A stretch of 64,000 nt of DNA from Lampris incognitus. Taxonomy: Eukaryota; Chordata; Actinopteri; Lampriformes; Lampridae. Position 1 is the stretch's first letter, and each line of letters begins with the position of its first letter. Below, one piece after another: positions 12,501 through 27,500 of this stretch. Under the pieces are notes generated by a model. It was not told where the DNA came from. It saw only the letters and a program-made list of their open reading frames with translations, and ran no database searches. Position numbers and translations under genes: made by a program. Where the stretch lies: positions 19,995,019 through 20,059,018 of the forward strand of contig NC_079216.1 in the NCBI RefSeq assembly GCF_029633865.1, given 5' to 3'.

Positions 12501-15500
12501 TTTTACAGTATACCGGAGTTTTAAATCTGGTGTGTGGGGCGACATTCCTGTGCTAGCACACCAGAAGTGATGCGTACTGGCGCGTTTTACATCAACCAGT
12601 AATGATCGCTTTGCCAGAGCTGAACTTTCGTGTAACGAAAGCTTTCGCGTGCCTCTTAGAAAGTCCTGAAGGCATGCCAACAAGAGGCCCGTGAATGCTT
12701 TCATCAAACGGAAGTTCAGCTCTGGCAGAGCAATCATTGCTGGGTCATGTGAAACGCATCACTTCTGGTGAACCAGCATGGGAATGCCGCCCCAGACACC
12801 AGATTTAAAACCGCAGTATACTGTGAAATGGAGAGATTTATCTGGCGGTGATAGGTTTAATCACCATCACTGTGTGAACTCATTTGGCAAGGGTTTGAAA
12901 TTCACATACATATGTAAAATTCCCACATCCTAGCTTTAATCTCAGTAATATATAGTGTATTTTGTATTATGAAATGTGCTGTGCAAAGGAATCCCCAAAT
13001 ACTGGGTTAACTATGTAGTCATCTAATTTAATCTCATGTTCTGATTATTAGGCCATATTTACAAGTTAACTAATCTGAGACCAAGCTGTATGTACGACTT
13101 AAACCATAAGGGTGTTGAAAAAGGATAAATTGGGGGGGGGGATTCTATCAGGGGGACAGAGTCACCAATATTAAGCCAAGTTTCTGATATCATGAAAAAG
13201 TCAATTTTGTTAGAGATGATAAGATCCTGGCAAATAAAATATTTGTTGGAGAGGGTCCTTAATATTGAGCAGACCAACGTTAACAAAGTTGCCAAAACTG
13301 GATTTAAGATAATTAAGTTAGATGTGTTTCAATGATTTGCATGGGCTACAACATTTTTGTAAGGAATATTTGAAACACGGGTATTAGAAACATGGCTATT
13401 TACAGCACAGGGGGCATGAAACCTGCTACTACATAAAACAGGTATATAAAAAGTGGGTGCTTCAAAAAACATCCTAAGTTAAGCTACTAAGTCATGCTGA
13501 GGTTTAGGTCTGTGGGCCATAATAATAGTTTCAATAGTGCTAAAACTGGATAGGCGAAGCACATTTGAATAAGTGTAGTTTAGCGTGGAACAAAAATTGA
13601 AAGCACTCGGCCCTTGTAGAAGTCAATTGGTGACGGAACTGTCCGGTGTCGAATGTTTTTGATAACACAGACACAGCAGTTGGAGACAATGGAATAAAAC
13701 ACATTTGCAAACATTCGCGAGTAGGCTCGATTTGGAGGGAGTCTATCGCATTTAAAAACAGGAGAGCGTTCCCAGAGCAAATTCAGCAGCATTGCGACTG
13801 AAGCCAGGTGTGAAGCTGCAAAAGTCTACTAAAACAACAACCGCCATGGCCGAAAGTGGGGGCGTAAGTCGAAGATAAAAACATCCTTCTTGCTGTGGCA
13901 CAGACAGAAACATGCTGAAGTTGAAGGACATCATCGGGAACCCGTACATGGGGAGACAAGAACTCGGAACCACCGACTTCCAGCAATGGGGGGAAAATCA
14001 GACCCAAGGTAGAGGAGAGACATGATCCAAGCCAAGATTGGACTTCTGGAGGAAGAAGGGTGAAGATCAAGGGCTGTGGAAATTGTATCACAAGGAGCCT
14101 GGACAAAATGCCCCCCCCCAAAAAAGGTGGAAGATGACGTGGTCTGAACTTTGGAGACTGGATTCCTTTCGCATCTCTTTCCTGCTCTGATCAGTGTACA
14201 ACACTCTTCTAACACCAACAAACCTGCACAGGTGGACTTTTATTTGGAAGAATGTTTCCCTTGCCGTCCGACTAGTGGAAGTTCATGTTGGCTCAACGAT
14301 AAAGCAGGCGAAGGCATATGCATGTGAGATCACAATATGAAAAGGATGGTAGTTTTCACTGCATAACTCGAGAATTAGCCTAAATGTTTATGATTACTGA
14401 ACAACAATTGATACAAAACATTGATCAGCATTCAGCAGTTTAAAAATATCGAGGGCAGCTACACCAGGGGTTTGGGCCCAAGCGCTCTATGTGCACATTC
14501 AAAACCCAGGTCACGGAGTCTGACACTCTCGTCAAGTTTTGATTTGATTCGATGAGATTTTCCACAAGCTTTGTCATGGAGGTCCCTTCTGTGCCTTCTC
14601 TAATACAATAAAGCAAATGTCCCTCCAGCTCAGTAACCTTAGATTCCAGTGCATGTTGGGTTTTCTGCATATAGAAGGATCTCTCTCTCACATTCACAGT
14701 CAAGATTTCAACCTCTCCAAAGCACTGCGCAGCCTCTTCTTGTCTTCATGTCATCTATTTTCCCTGCCGTCTCCTCCATCCTGTGGTTAATGTCCATTCT
14801 TAGATTGCGATAAGTTGCCTTTTAATCTTCTGAAATTTGCTTTAGAAGTAAGATAGCTTTTAAGAGATTTTTTTTTCAGGGTCGGACATTTCCTTGGCCA
14901 TGACTTAATTACTTACCTAATAACTAATCATATCATGACGAGAGGACAGAGAAGCAGATTCACCTAATATAGCATAATTGCCACTTTGGCCTATGTCCCA
15001 TGTGTTCCTTGATAAATTCTCCTTATTTACAACTATTGATTTGAATTTTCTTAATTCTAGGGGGAATTTATGGCAGTTCAGTCAGGAGCTTAATTTTTAT
15101 GCGGCCATTTCAGCCGTTACCCCATCGGAAGTCCATTATTCCTAATTTTTTTATTAGGACTATTAAATTCCTTCTTATTCCCTTCGGTTTCCAGCAGATG
15201 GACGAGGTGCATCTTGAATACGTAAGAGAGGCTGTGGAGAAGATAGGCATCCCTAAGGTCCTATTTGGTAAGACTTAAACATGCATAAACATACACATGT
15301 AAAATGAAACACCACCAACCCTTAAAGGGCTTTCTTAGAAAGTTACTCTGCGTTTTCATTGTTAGAATTGAATATCATCCTTTTTTCTTTTTTTTTATAA
15401 CCATGTCTACAACTTTACTACATATGACACATTTGTTTTTACCTTGCATTTACATTTGACATTTTCTTGGCAGACAGTTATCCGGAGCATCTTACAAGAG

Positions 15501-18500
15501 TGAGCAATTAGCAGATAGATTTGAATATTACTAACAGGGCATCACGGCACACTAAATAGTAAAAACCGCATAGCCAAGAATGCATGTCATAAGTGTAGTA
15601 ATAATAAGAGCTCCCTAGATCTTGAAGAGGGCATGATAAGAGAATCAAGTCAATTTTACTATCAATTTTAGAATCAGTTTTAGTATCAAATTTTAGCAAT
15701 CATAGCCATCAGAGCACATATCATGTTGAGTGCACACAGTAGACACAAGTAATATTGGTGTCTGAGTAAGTATGGACACAATAGTAATAGCAGATACCAA
15801 TAAGGATACTAAATGGTTGATTCATGTTAGCTAGAAAATACTGCAAATTATTTCAAGAGACCATTCATGGATAGATTTTCACAGGCGTTTAGTCGTCTCT
15901 GACAACTGGAATTTCCATGGGGCAATCAAGAGAAGCTTCCTTTAGATGACTAAAAACAAGCTGTTGACACATGGTAGTATTAGCAAAACTATGTTCATCA
16001 CCAGCTTTGTGAAATATTAAAAATTCACTTTTCATTTATAATGTGTTTATGCATGCTCAATAATCCGGGTAAGAAAATCAAAGAAAGTTGAAACAGTTCA
16101 TCTGGACACAAAGTTTACTGAGAGAGATACATTTCATCACTCATCTAAGTGACCTCTTCAGTCTCAAGTGACTGCAGGTATCCCCACCCTTATAAACAGT
16201 ACAGTGGCATAATGACCGACACCAACGATCAGTTTCATATCAAATCGCCGTGAGCATTAACAAGAGATTCAGTGGCAATGTGTACTATTCACAGAGGATT
16301 TGGGAATGGTTGCAATCACAACATTGTAAGATTGTGACAGAGGTACTGTTAGTACCCCCTCGGTTCAGGGATGGAACTAATCGGAGCAACGGAATCTGCG
16401 ACCCACAAAACATCGCAGATCTGGAAGTGCAGCAACTGCGGACGAAAGTTTCAGCCTGCCTCAGCAATGCAAAGGCGCAGCCATCCAAAATCAGTAGAGA
16501 TGAGAGGAATGCTGTCACGACCCTCAGTAAGGACAAGAACATCTTCATCCTTCCGGCAGACAAAGGCAGATGCACTGTTCTATTAAACCAGACAGACTAT
16601 TGTGAAAAAGTTATGACATTACTCGGCAACATGTATACTTATCAGCTCCTGAAATGAGATCCAGGCAGTGGTTACAAGAAAAAGGTGATAGATTGTCCGA
16701 AGCTGTTAGAACGGGACAATGCTATTGACAGAATTTTGTACCATAGATTACACCCAGAGGAAGCTACACCTAGTCCGTATGGTTTATCTAAGATAAATAA
16801 ACAGGTGGTCGCGTTCTGATGAAGCCAACAAATCACATCATCTGCGAAGAGCGGAGATGCAATTCTGAGGTTCCCAAAATGGACACTCTTCACCTTGAGG
16901 TCATGCCCATGAATATCACAAATAGATCCGGAGACAAGGGACAACCTTGGTGGAGTCCAACACCCACCGAAAACGTGTTTGACTTTGTACCGAGAATACG
17001 GACACAGCTCTCACTTTGGAAATACAAGGACTGGATGGCTTGTAGCAACTGCCCCGTTACCCCATACTCCTGCAGTACCCCCCACAGAGTGCCCCGGGGT
17101 ACATGGTCATAAGCCTTCTCCAAGTCCACATAACACATGTAGACTGGCTGGTCAAACTCTCATGCCTCCCTCAGCATTTCCGCATGGGTAAAGAGTTGGT
17201 CTGTTGGTCATGGCCAGGACGAAATCCGCACTGTTCCTGATGCCCCGATAATTGGAGCACACCCTCCGGAACCCCTTTTTGAATATGGGAACTACCACCC
17301 CAGTCTGCCACACCACAGGTACTGTCCCCGACCTCCACGCGACACTGAAGAGGCGTGTCAACCACGACAGCCCAACAATGTCCAGAGCCTTCAGCATCTC
17401 AGGGCGAATCTCATCCACACCCGGCGCCTTGCCACCGAGGAGCTTTTTAAGTACCTCAGAGACCTCTGCCAGGGATATGGGTGGGGCTTCCCCTGAGTCT
17501 TCAGACTCTACCTCCTCCACTGAGGACATGTTAGTCGGGTTCAGAAGCTCCTCAAAGTGTTCTTTCCACCGATCAACAACATCCCCAGTGCAGGTCAACA
17601 GTTCTCCTCCCCGGCTGAACACAGCCTCCCCTCCTCCCGTTCCTGAGTCGCCGGGTGGTTTGCCAGAACTTCCTTGAGGCCAACTGAAAGTCCTCCTCCA
17701 TAGCCTCGCTGAACTCCTCCCACACCCGAGTTTTTGCTTTCGCGACCGCTGAAGCAGCAGCCCTTCTGGCCTCCCAATACCTGTCTGCTGCTTCAGGAGA
17801 CTCCTAGGCCAACCAAGTCTGAAAGGCCTCCTTCTTCAGCCTGACAGCTTCCCTCACCACCGGTGTCCACCATCGGGTTCTTGGGTTGCCGCCTCGACAG
17901 GCACCAATGACTTTTTGACCACAGCTCCTGCCTGCCGCATCTACAATAGAGGCTTTGAACATGGCCCACTCGGACTCCATGTCCCCAGCATCCCTCGGGA
18001 TACATGAGAACTTCTTCCGGAGGTGGGAGTTGAAGACCTCATGGACAGGGGCCTCCACCAGACATTCCCAGTTCACCCTCACTACACATTTGGGTTCGTC
18101 AGGTCTGTCCGGCAGGCTTCCTCACCATCTGCTCCAACTCACCACCAGGTGGTGATCAGTTAACAGCCCTGCTCCTCTCTTCACCCAAGTGTCCAAAACA
18201 TACAGCCGCAGATCTGATGATATGACCACAAAGTCTATCATCAGTCTTCGGCCTAAGGTGTTCTGGTACCAAGTACACTTATGAACTACCTTATGTTCAA
18301 ACATGGTGTTTGTTATGGCCAGTCCATGACTCACACAGAAGTCCAATAACAAGGGACCGCTCGGGTTCTGATCGGGGAGGCCGCTCCTCCCAATTACGCT
18401 CCTCCGGGTTTCTCCATCGTTGCCCACGTCAGCATTTAAGTCCCCGAGCAGATAGAGTCCCCAGGCGGAACCCTATCCAGGACACCACCCAGAGACTCCA

Positions 18501-21500
18501 AGAAGGCCGATTACTCCAAACTGCTATTCAGTGTATAAGCACACACAACAGTCAGAGCCTTCCCCCCAGCAACTCGCAGTCATATAGAGGTGACCCTCTC
18601 ATTCCCTCGGGAGAACTCCAACATGGCAGCACTCAACTGGAGACTTGTGAATATCCCCACACCTGCCCGGCGCCTGTCACCTTGGCCAACTCCGGAAAAG
18701 TAAAGAGTCCAGCCCCTCTCCAGGACCAGAGTCCATGCTATGTGTGGAGGTGAGCCCAACCTATAACTAGTTGGTACCGCTCACCTCCCGCACCAGCTCA
18801 GGTTCCTTCCCTGCCAGAGAGGTGACATTCCATGTCCCAAGGCCCAGTCTGCGATGCCGGGAGTCGGCACGCCCCAGTCCCTACCTTTGCCTGCTGCCCG
18901 GCCTGCACTGCACCCTACTTCAATGCTCATCCCCGCAAGCGGTGGGTCAACGGGTGAGAAACTTGGTTAAGTCATCCATCCATCCATTATCTAAACCGCT
19001 TATCCTGCTCTCAGGGTTGTGGGGATGTTGGAGCCTTTTCCAGCAGTAATTGGGCAGCAGCGGGGAGACACCCTGGTCAGGCCACCAGGCCATCACAGGG
19101 CCCACACACATTCATACCTCGGGACAATTTAGTACGGCCGATTCACCTGATCTACATGTCTTTGGACTGTGGGAGGAAACCGGAGCCCCCATATATATCT
19201 GAAGATTGTTGTCTTGTAGTGTTGTTATTCTATGTTAATTATACTGAGAGAGCCACAAAATGAGTCAAATTCCATGTATGTGCAAACATAACCTAAGAAG
19301 AGTAACTTGTGATGTTCCGCAAGGTTCAGTATTGGGACCTAAGTTGTTTATACTTTATTTAAATGATATTTCCATCATATCTACTTTGTTGAAATTTGTT
19401 ATGTTTGCTGATACAAATTTATTTTGTTCTGGGGAGGATATGAAAGAATTGCTGAAAACAGTAGAAAGGGAATTGAGAATGTTAAAAAAATGGTCAATAA
19501 GTTATCACTAAATGAAAATAAAACAAAATGTATGGTGTTCGGTGGTAATAGGGTTAATTGTGAAATAAAACTGAAGTTAAATGGAGTTGAAATTGAAAGA
19601 GTATTTGAAACAAAATTCTTGGGATTGATTACAGATCATAAACTCTGTTGGAAACCACATATAGAATAAAAGGAAATGATCTAAATCTATTGCTATTCTT
19701 TACAAAACAAGGGATCTGCTAAAAAGGAAATGTTTGCATATATTGTATTGTTCACTGATAATGCCATATCTATCATACTGTGTTGAGGTTTGGGGAAATG
19801 TTTATAAAATAAATATAGACCCTATAATTAAACATCAAAAAAGAGCTATTAGAATAATACATAAAGCTTGTTACCGTGAATCTACTAATCTATTATTTAT
19901 ACGGTCCTGCACCTTAAAATTCTTAGATATCATGTATTTAAGAACATAGGAAATACTTTATCGAGCTAGAAGTAAAAGCCTTCCTGTTTGTATCCAACAA
20001 CTTTTTAAATTAAGAGAAGGATACTATAATCTAAGAGGGTTGTGTATTTTTGAAACATGTAAAGTGAGAACCAGTGTAAAATACAGATGTGTTTCAGTTT
20101 TGGAAGTCAAGCTATGGAATGGTATTAGTGATGAGTTGAAATTGTGTAGCTCACTGCTGAGTTTCAGAAAATCTTTAAAATGTAAAATAACTAAGGATTA
20201 CAACTTAGTATAAATTTTTCTTTTTTCTTCCTTTTGTGACTCTGATCTTCTAGGTTAACTTATAGCATAGGCAACAATAAGCCTAGGGCTTCAGCCTTTT
20301 CCTTTTTCAGTCATTGGTTGTTTGATTTTGTTGTGTGAAATGGACTGATGTAAATATGTACAATGATGTTTCTTTTTTTTTCTGTCTGTCGCATATGAAC
20401 AGAAATGTATGACCGAAATAAATCATTCATTCATTCATTCAACCTATACATGGCCAATAAACATGATTCTGATACCTCTCGTTGGTTTAGACTGAAGAGG
20501 TCACTTAGATGAGTGATGAAATGTTTTTGTCAATAAATGTGTCAAGATGAACTGTTTTAACTTTCTTTGATGAACAGTTTTTTCCTTGGAGAAGGTATTG
20601 TTTATTTTTAACACATGTAATGTGTTCCTCTGCACATGTGACACACATCTATACCAGTGGCGTGTCCAGACTTTTTTGAGTGGGGTCGCCCAAGTGGGGC
20701 ACTGACTTATGCAGAGGTGTCCTTACGTGGGGGGTCTGGGGGTCCTCCCCCAGAAAATTTTAAGCATCAAACACTTCATTTCCTGCATTCTGGTGAATTT
20801 TTATGCACCAATTTGTGCCTTTTCCGCATCAATTTATGACTATTTTTGTCTCCACTACCCATATCTACTTTAATTACTAACATTACAATTCCCGTGTTTA
20901 AAGATAAATAGACCTACCAATGACAACACAACAGAGTGGCACCATACAAATGTAATGTAAAGCTTTTATACTTTATTCTTTAAAGAAATTGTACCTCTAA
21001 AAGTAGGATACATACAAATGAAAACAATGCACATTAAAAAAATATAGACTCAGTGTACAGTATAAAGTGCCAACAAAATTAAAATAAATAAGCCTGCGTG
21101 GACAAAGTATTTACTTGAGAAAATTGTGCAAAACTTCAAATGTGCTACAGTGCAGTTGGTTAGAAGAACAGACACTGTAGTAATCTTACCAACAGAGACC
21201 TGAACTCACACTAGCTTACTTGACAAAAAAAAAAGGGAAAAAAAGAAACTCACACCCCACCTAACCAGCAAATCTTGCTTCAACACTGTAACGTGCAGGC
21301 ACTTCAGTTGTTTAAAAACTTAATTCAGGTTCGAGGTCAGTGATCTAAACGTAACCTCAGACTGTACAGTTAGGAGGAAAAAAAACTGTCACCAGCTTAT
21401 AAACACAATACTGTGTACAGCTAATGGAAAAACAACAATTCCTACACATAGGTCACAGTGTGTGTTTATACCACCATAATCAAAAAGTTTGAGCTACAAA

Positions 21501-24500
21501 CATTTTTTAGATCACTCAGGAGATGTTGGTGAAATGTCATATACTAAATTGTGTATATAAATAATTGACAAGTTTCAACTTTAGTTTCAATGTCTGGCAA
21601 TTAACCACAATGTCATTGATATTATCAAGGCAGTCAAATAAGTGCTTACTAAAGAGAAATCTGGAACTATTAGGATTTCACATACCCATGTCTACAGCTG
21701 AAACTGGAGGCTCCTGCTGTAAACATTGCCACTGTCAAGCTGGCTCTCATCCTGGCTGACTAGCATTGGTGGCTGCTCTGTCCTACTCTGCTGTTTTGGA
21801 TTTCTTTCTTCTTTTGAAGAAATCCTGAATGTTCTGATTTCTTTCATACTGTAATAGTCACATGATGCATGTCACTTTATATCTTGCACAGTACATTTAA
21901 GTACGTATGCATGAATGAATGTGACATGCAAAACTCAGGCCTGGGTAAGACGCTAAACGGCAACTGCAGGCTGTAGAGGGGTAGCACCTTACCTCAGCAA
22001 GAGCCCTTGGGCTAAGGACGACGTCCCTACTGGTAGATCTGGTCCTCCTGCATGCCTGTATGGTACTTCCTATGGTGCCCAGTCCAGTCAACACATTGGG
22101 ATAGGAGAAGGGAACTCTGATTTCAGATCAACCTGCTGCCTTGTGGGTTGATGCCTCTTTAGGCAAAGGCTAGGAGAAGGTAACTCTGAATTCAAATCCC
22201 CAGGCATAGTCTACCCAGCTGTCAGTACCCGGAAAGGGTAAACCATGGCGGCTCCGTTCAGTCAACTCGGCAGCGGTTCCGGCAACCGGCAGCTGTTTGT
22301 CAACTCGGCAGCGGTTCTGGTAAAAAGCAACATGGGTTCTTCTGCGGCCGTCTCAGCTACGCTGTGCCACCGAACAACAGAAAATCTTGCCAAGGGACAC
22401 TATAGAGCACCAAATAGTGTCGTCATCTAGGGTGCAGCCTCACATCATCATGTGCCCCTGACCAAGGCAATGGGAAGAAATAAATGGAGTTGGTCCCCGG
22501 GCGCTGCACGGCGGCTGCCCACTGCTCCTGGCTACACAGCTAGGATGGGTTAAATGCAAAGTAAATGTCATGTGTATGCATGTACAAAATGACTAACAAA
22601 GAATATTCTATATTCTACAAAATTAACATTTCACAAGACGAATTTAACTTAGCTACATAGCACTAGCGAGCTAGCGTTTAGCATCGTTGATGACAAGTTT
22701 GCTACCAAGCTGAGATGATGACAGACCTGCGCCACATTATCACGAAAATCAAAAAAAGACGGGGGAAACTTTTTATCTTACTACAGCTAAAAACCTTTTT
22801 AACCACTGGCACAGTATGTGTATCAAAACGTCTACTCACATTTCTTCAGCAGCGACAAGACCAGCGAACACGTGTAGCCTCCGAAGACTTCTTGACGTGT
22901 GGACAACGGTTTTCAACTTCTCCGCGAGGAGCCGTGCGCGCGGCGGCTTAACCCCTTCCTTACCCGCGAGGACGTTGTAGAGCAACTATGTCTCGCGCGC
23001 AGCAAGGAAGCAAATATTTACTGACCGCTCCAAATCAAAACGTATTCTTCTTCTCTGGGTTTTTTGGCAGCCTAGACACTTCTCTGTCTCATTACTGTCT
23101 CTCAGGTTTAAGACTGAATTGCGCCTATAGAGAAAGTTCGGTTTACTCCTCAGTGTTCAAACTAAGCCCCACCTCTGGCTGGGCAAATAGCCAATCATAG
23201 GGGTGGCACCTGGGACACGCCACTAAACGTATAGATTTAATTGGAGTCTTTTTTTGGTGAGTTTTATTTGCTTTAATTAAGGGTAACCGCAAGCTCGTTA
23301 TCAGTCGGACAGTATTAACAAGAGCCCCATTGCACTTTCCTGTTTGAAGCACCACCCCTACTTTGAGCTGTCTTCACAAGGCGGTGGACTGGTTTCAGAC
23401 ATTTCAAACTCTGAATCAGAATAGAAACACTTTGTCATTTAATTTCATGCATTTGCGCACATGAAATGAAACAAACAGCGTTTTCCCCAGCCCACAGCAG
23501 TGCAACGCAAAGACAAAAACATATCCAAAAACAAGAACTATAAGAACACACATATCAAAACTAACACATATTTAAACAAAAAAAAATCACTGTCCAGGAG
23601 AACGAACGCCATTCAAGATAACTGTCGGAACTGCCTGACTGCATGGGCTAGCAATTACCTGTCAGTCCACCCTCGGGGTTTCCTCTTCGGGCGCAGCTCC
23701 GGTCAGGGCCGTGGTCCTTGGGCCCATAGAATGCAGCCAACCAAGCTCCCTCATCGATCCAATGCTAGCTCTCTTAGCCAGACACCTTCGACACACCTCT
23801 CCGCACTCCACACGACGACACTAAAACACAGCGAAGGCTAGGCGAGGCTGCTGTCAGACCGCCCTCGCTGTTATCGGAACTGCCGGTCTGCATGGGCTAG
23901 CAGTTAGCTTAGCCTGCCGCACTTCTGCGTCCTGTCAGACCGCCCTCAGTGTTATCTCTTCGGGCACAGCTCCAGTCAGGGCCGTGGTCCCTGGGCCCAC
24001 AGGAGGCAGCAGATCAAGCTCTCCCAGCCATCAAACGAAGACAAACTTAGACGCCGACGTGGACAAAGACATTGCATGGACGGTACTGGGTGAGCCGCTG
24101 CAAACATGAATTTGCGAAAAAAACAAACAAACATGAATTTGCGCCGCCATCTTCCCACACCGGAAGCGGAAACTCAGTTAATAGTCTAAATGTTCCCTTC
24201 CATATTTAAGCAAAATTCCCTCATGGTTGTCTTTAGATATAAAATTTGTCTGGTGCTGTGAGACAAATGAGAAGCTAGATAAATTTACCAACCACATTAT
24301 GTAATTGTTCTGAATAAAACATGCTGGTTTGCCTGTAAAATATATAAAAATACATTTGAGTTCTACACGTGAAATCAACTTGATGATATGTGCATTGTTT
24401 TTTAATTGAGGTGATTTCTGAAAACATCAAGCGTTGTGTTCCAGTTGTTCAGCTGCTCATTTGACTATTGCCATTCAACTGGTGCTTATAGTTGTACACC

Positions 24501-27500
24501 TCTTCTCATATATTCCATAGTTTGACCTTTACTTTGTTTATTGTTTCCATTACAAAACACCCGAGCAACAGAAAGATTATTCAATACACTGTAAATAACA
24601 GAGTGAAGCCCTCGCTGTAGTGGTTTGGGACGACCTTAACTCTTGAGGGATGAGCCCTTGGTTGCCTCAAGTACAACAAGGAATTTTCCTTAAAATCGAC
24701 TCCTGTCATTAAGGATTAAGTTAGGCATGGAAAAGGAAAGTTTCAAGGTTTTAGTTGAAGGATTTAAGTGAGTCTATTGCTCTGATTTTGCCCCTGTAAC
24801 ACCGAAGTTTCTGTTATGTATGCACACATCGGCAGTGCTGCATTTGATTTGGTGCTGTTCTATTGTGCTGGGATCGATTGGTGATGCCTGCGGGCTCTGG
24901 GTTGTTTGATCAGGTCTGCCTGTGATGCTGTGTCAGTCTAAATAAAGAATGCAACGTAGAGGTTGTGTCGAGTGACAGCGCTGTGTCCTGACGTGATTTC
25001 TAAATACAATATTGGCGACGAGGATGGCTGATATCTCTCTCCCACCACCTGCCCCCTTCCTGGCATTACCTGGCGAGCCTCCGGTACCATGGACTCGCTG
25101 GCTACATAGTTTTGAAAATTACATCATCGCCTCGGGGCTCGACGACGTGAGCCAGGCTAGGAAGACGGCTCTGTTGCTACACTGCTTGGGAGCAGAGGGT
25201 CATCGTGTGCTCGGGACTCTGGGGAACGTCACAAATTTGACGAAGCTGTGGGACTTATGAGCACCCATTTCGCTGCTCCACAGAGTGCCCTCCTTCGGCG
25301 ATTTATATTCCGTCAGCGACACCAACTGCCTGGTGAGTCTGTGCAGCAGTATGTAGCTAATTTGCGAGGGCTAGCTAGCTCATGCAAGTTTGGCGCGCTT
25401 CAGGACGAGATGGTTCGCGACCAGCTAATCGAACACACCAACAACGCAAAGGTGCGTGAGACTCTCCTGCTGGAAAAAGACGATCTGTTGCTGTCCAGAG
25501 CAATTACCATCGCACTACAGGTTGAGGGAGCAGCTGAGTGTGCTGCTGTGCTAAATACACAGCAAGTGGCCACCTCCAGTCAAGCTGCCAACGACTTCTC
25601 CCTCTACTCACGGCTGCCCCTCGGGACGCAACCCAGCCAGAGCGAGGCGGATGCCGACTCCACTGAGGACGTCTTGCAACTGCAACGACAGCGTTCTCGG
25701 CCCGCCCTCAACAGTCCTGTGGTAACTGTGGATCTCGGTCTCATGTTTCAAGGGCTCAGAACTGCCCTGCCCGTGGCCAGACATGCTGTAGCTGCGGTAA
25801 GCAAAATCACTTTGCCAACGTCTGTCGATCTTCCCCGGCTGGGTCAGAGGGCCACACCCCCCAGTCTTCAACCGCCGTCATTCACAAGGTGAGCTCTGGG
25901 CCAGTGTCGTGTGCATCCCCCTGCTGGTGGACAGCGGTGCAGGTGTGTCTCCTGAATGTTGATACCTACAGTCAAATTTTCGGTTCACTGCCCTCAGCTG
26001 TCCTCTGTGGGTATGGTGACTCCAAAATCGATCTGGCTGGCTCTCTCCAAGTGACTGTCTGCTATGGAACCAAGCTGGTGCCCAATGCAGTTTTTCATGT
26101 GGCACACCGTGGGGCCAACCTGATAGGCCTGGACCTGTTCTCCGCTCTGGGGTTCTCCCTCTTAGACACAAGGGGGGCAGCAATCCTGACTGTTGCCACG
26201 CCTTGGCAGCAGAAGTGGCCATCGCTGTTTATGGGGCTGGGCTGCCTCTCCGCCTTCGCCCATCAACCTCTCCTCAACCCTGCTGTGAAATCTGTCATCC
26301 AACCACTGCGCCGCATCCCGTTGGCTCTCCATGATGGGGTCTCCGCCAAGCTGCAACAACTGCTGGAAGCTGGCGTCATTGAACCAGTGGATGCGTCACC
26401 TTGGGTCTCAAACCTCGTGGTGGCTAAGAAGAAGTCGGGGGGCCTGCGTGTCTGCATCGATCTACGTGCAGTAAATAAGGCAGTGGTCCCTGATAAGTAT
26501 CCACTGCCCACCTCAGAAGAACTCACTGCTCAGTTCTATGGCTCTGAGGTATTCTCCAAGCTCGACCTCAGACAGGGGTACTTACAGGTGCCCCTCCACC
26601 CCAGCAGCCGAAACCTCACAGCCTTTGTGACACATGCAGGAGTGTTTCGCTACACCAGGATTCCTTTCGGTGTCAGCTCCGCCCCTAGCTGCTTCCAGAA
26701 AATCATGGTCTCCGTGCTGGCTGGCATACTGGGCGTGGCCATTTATCTGGACGATATAGTGGTACACAGGCCCACCAGTGAAATCCACGACAAGTGCCTC
26801 AACATGGTCTTCGCAGCCCTGTCCAAGCACAAGGTAACTCTCAATGCTGAGAAACGTGTCCTCTCTGTGCCAGCCATCGAGTTCGTGGGGTTCCGGCTGT
26901 CAGCGAGTGGTGTAACTCCACTACAATCCAACGTGGACGCCATTCAGGCCATCCCTGAGCCCAGCTCAGCCGCCCAGGTCGCCTCCTTCCTGGGTATGAC
27001 AAGTTACTACCTGAGGTTTCTTCCCCAGTACTCTGCGACCACAGCCCCCCTGCGCCAGCTGCTGCGTAAGGACGAGCCATGGGTGTGGTCAAAGGCATGC
27101 AGTGACGCTGTGCGTGATCTCAAGACTCAACTGACTTCACCACCAGTGTTGGCCCACTTCGACATCTCCAGCTCCACCTTTGTGACCTGTGATGCGTCAG
27201 CCACAGCGATAGGGGCTGTGCTGTCTCAAACCCAGAACGGTGTGGAGAAGCCCATCGCCTTCGCCTCCCGTGCCCTCAACCTGACCGAGCAGCGGTACTC
27301 CGTGGGTGAGCGTGAGGCGTTAGCCTGTATCTGGGCTTGTGAAAGGTGGCACCTCTACCTCTATGGCTGCTCCTTCACCCTCAGGACAGATCACCAGGCC
27401 CTGACAGCACTGCTGTCCACATCTGGGACAGGCCACAAACCCCTGAGGTTGCACCGCTGGTCGGACCGCCTCCGCCAGTACAACTTCAGCCTGCAGTTCA

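Noticed and set aside
20655..23225. 8-bp target duplication for the TIR element
   Set aside because: Flanks atctatac and aacgtata do not match, so no duplication is claimed.
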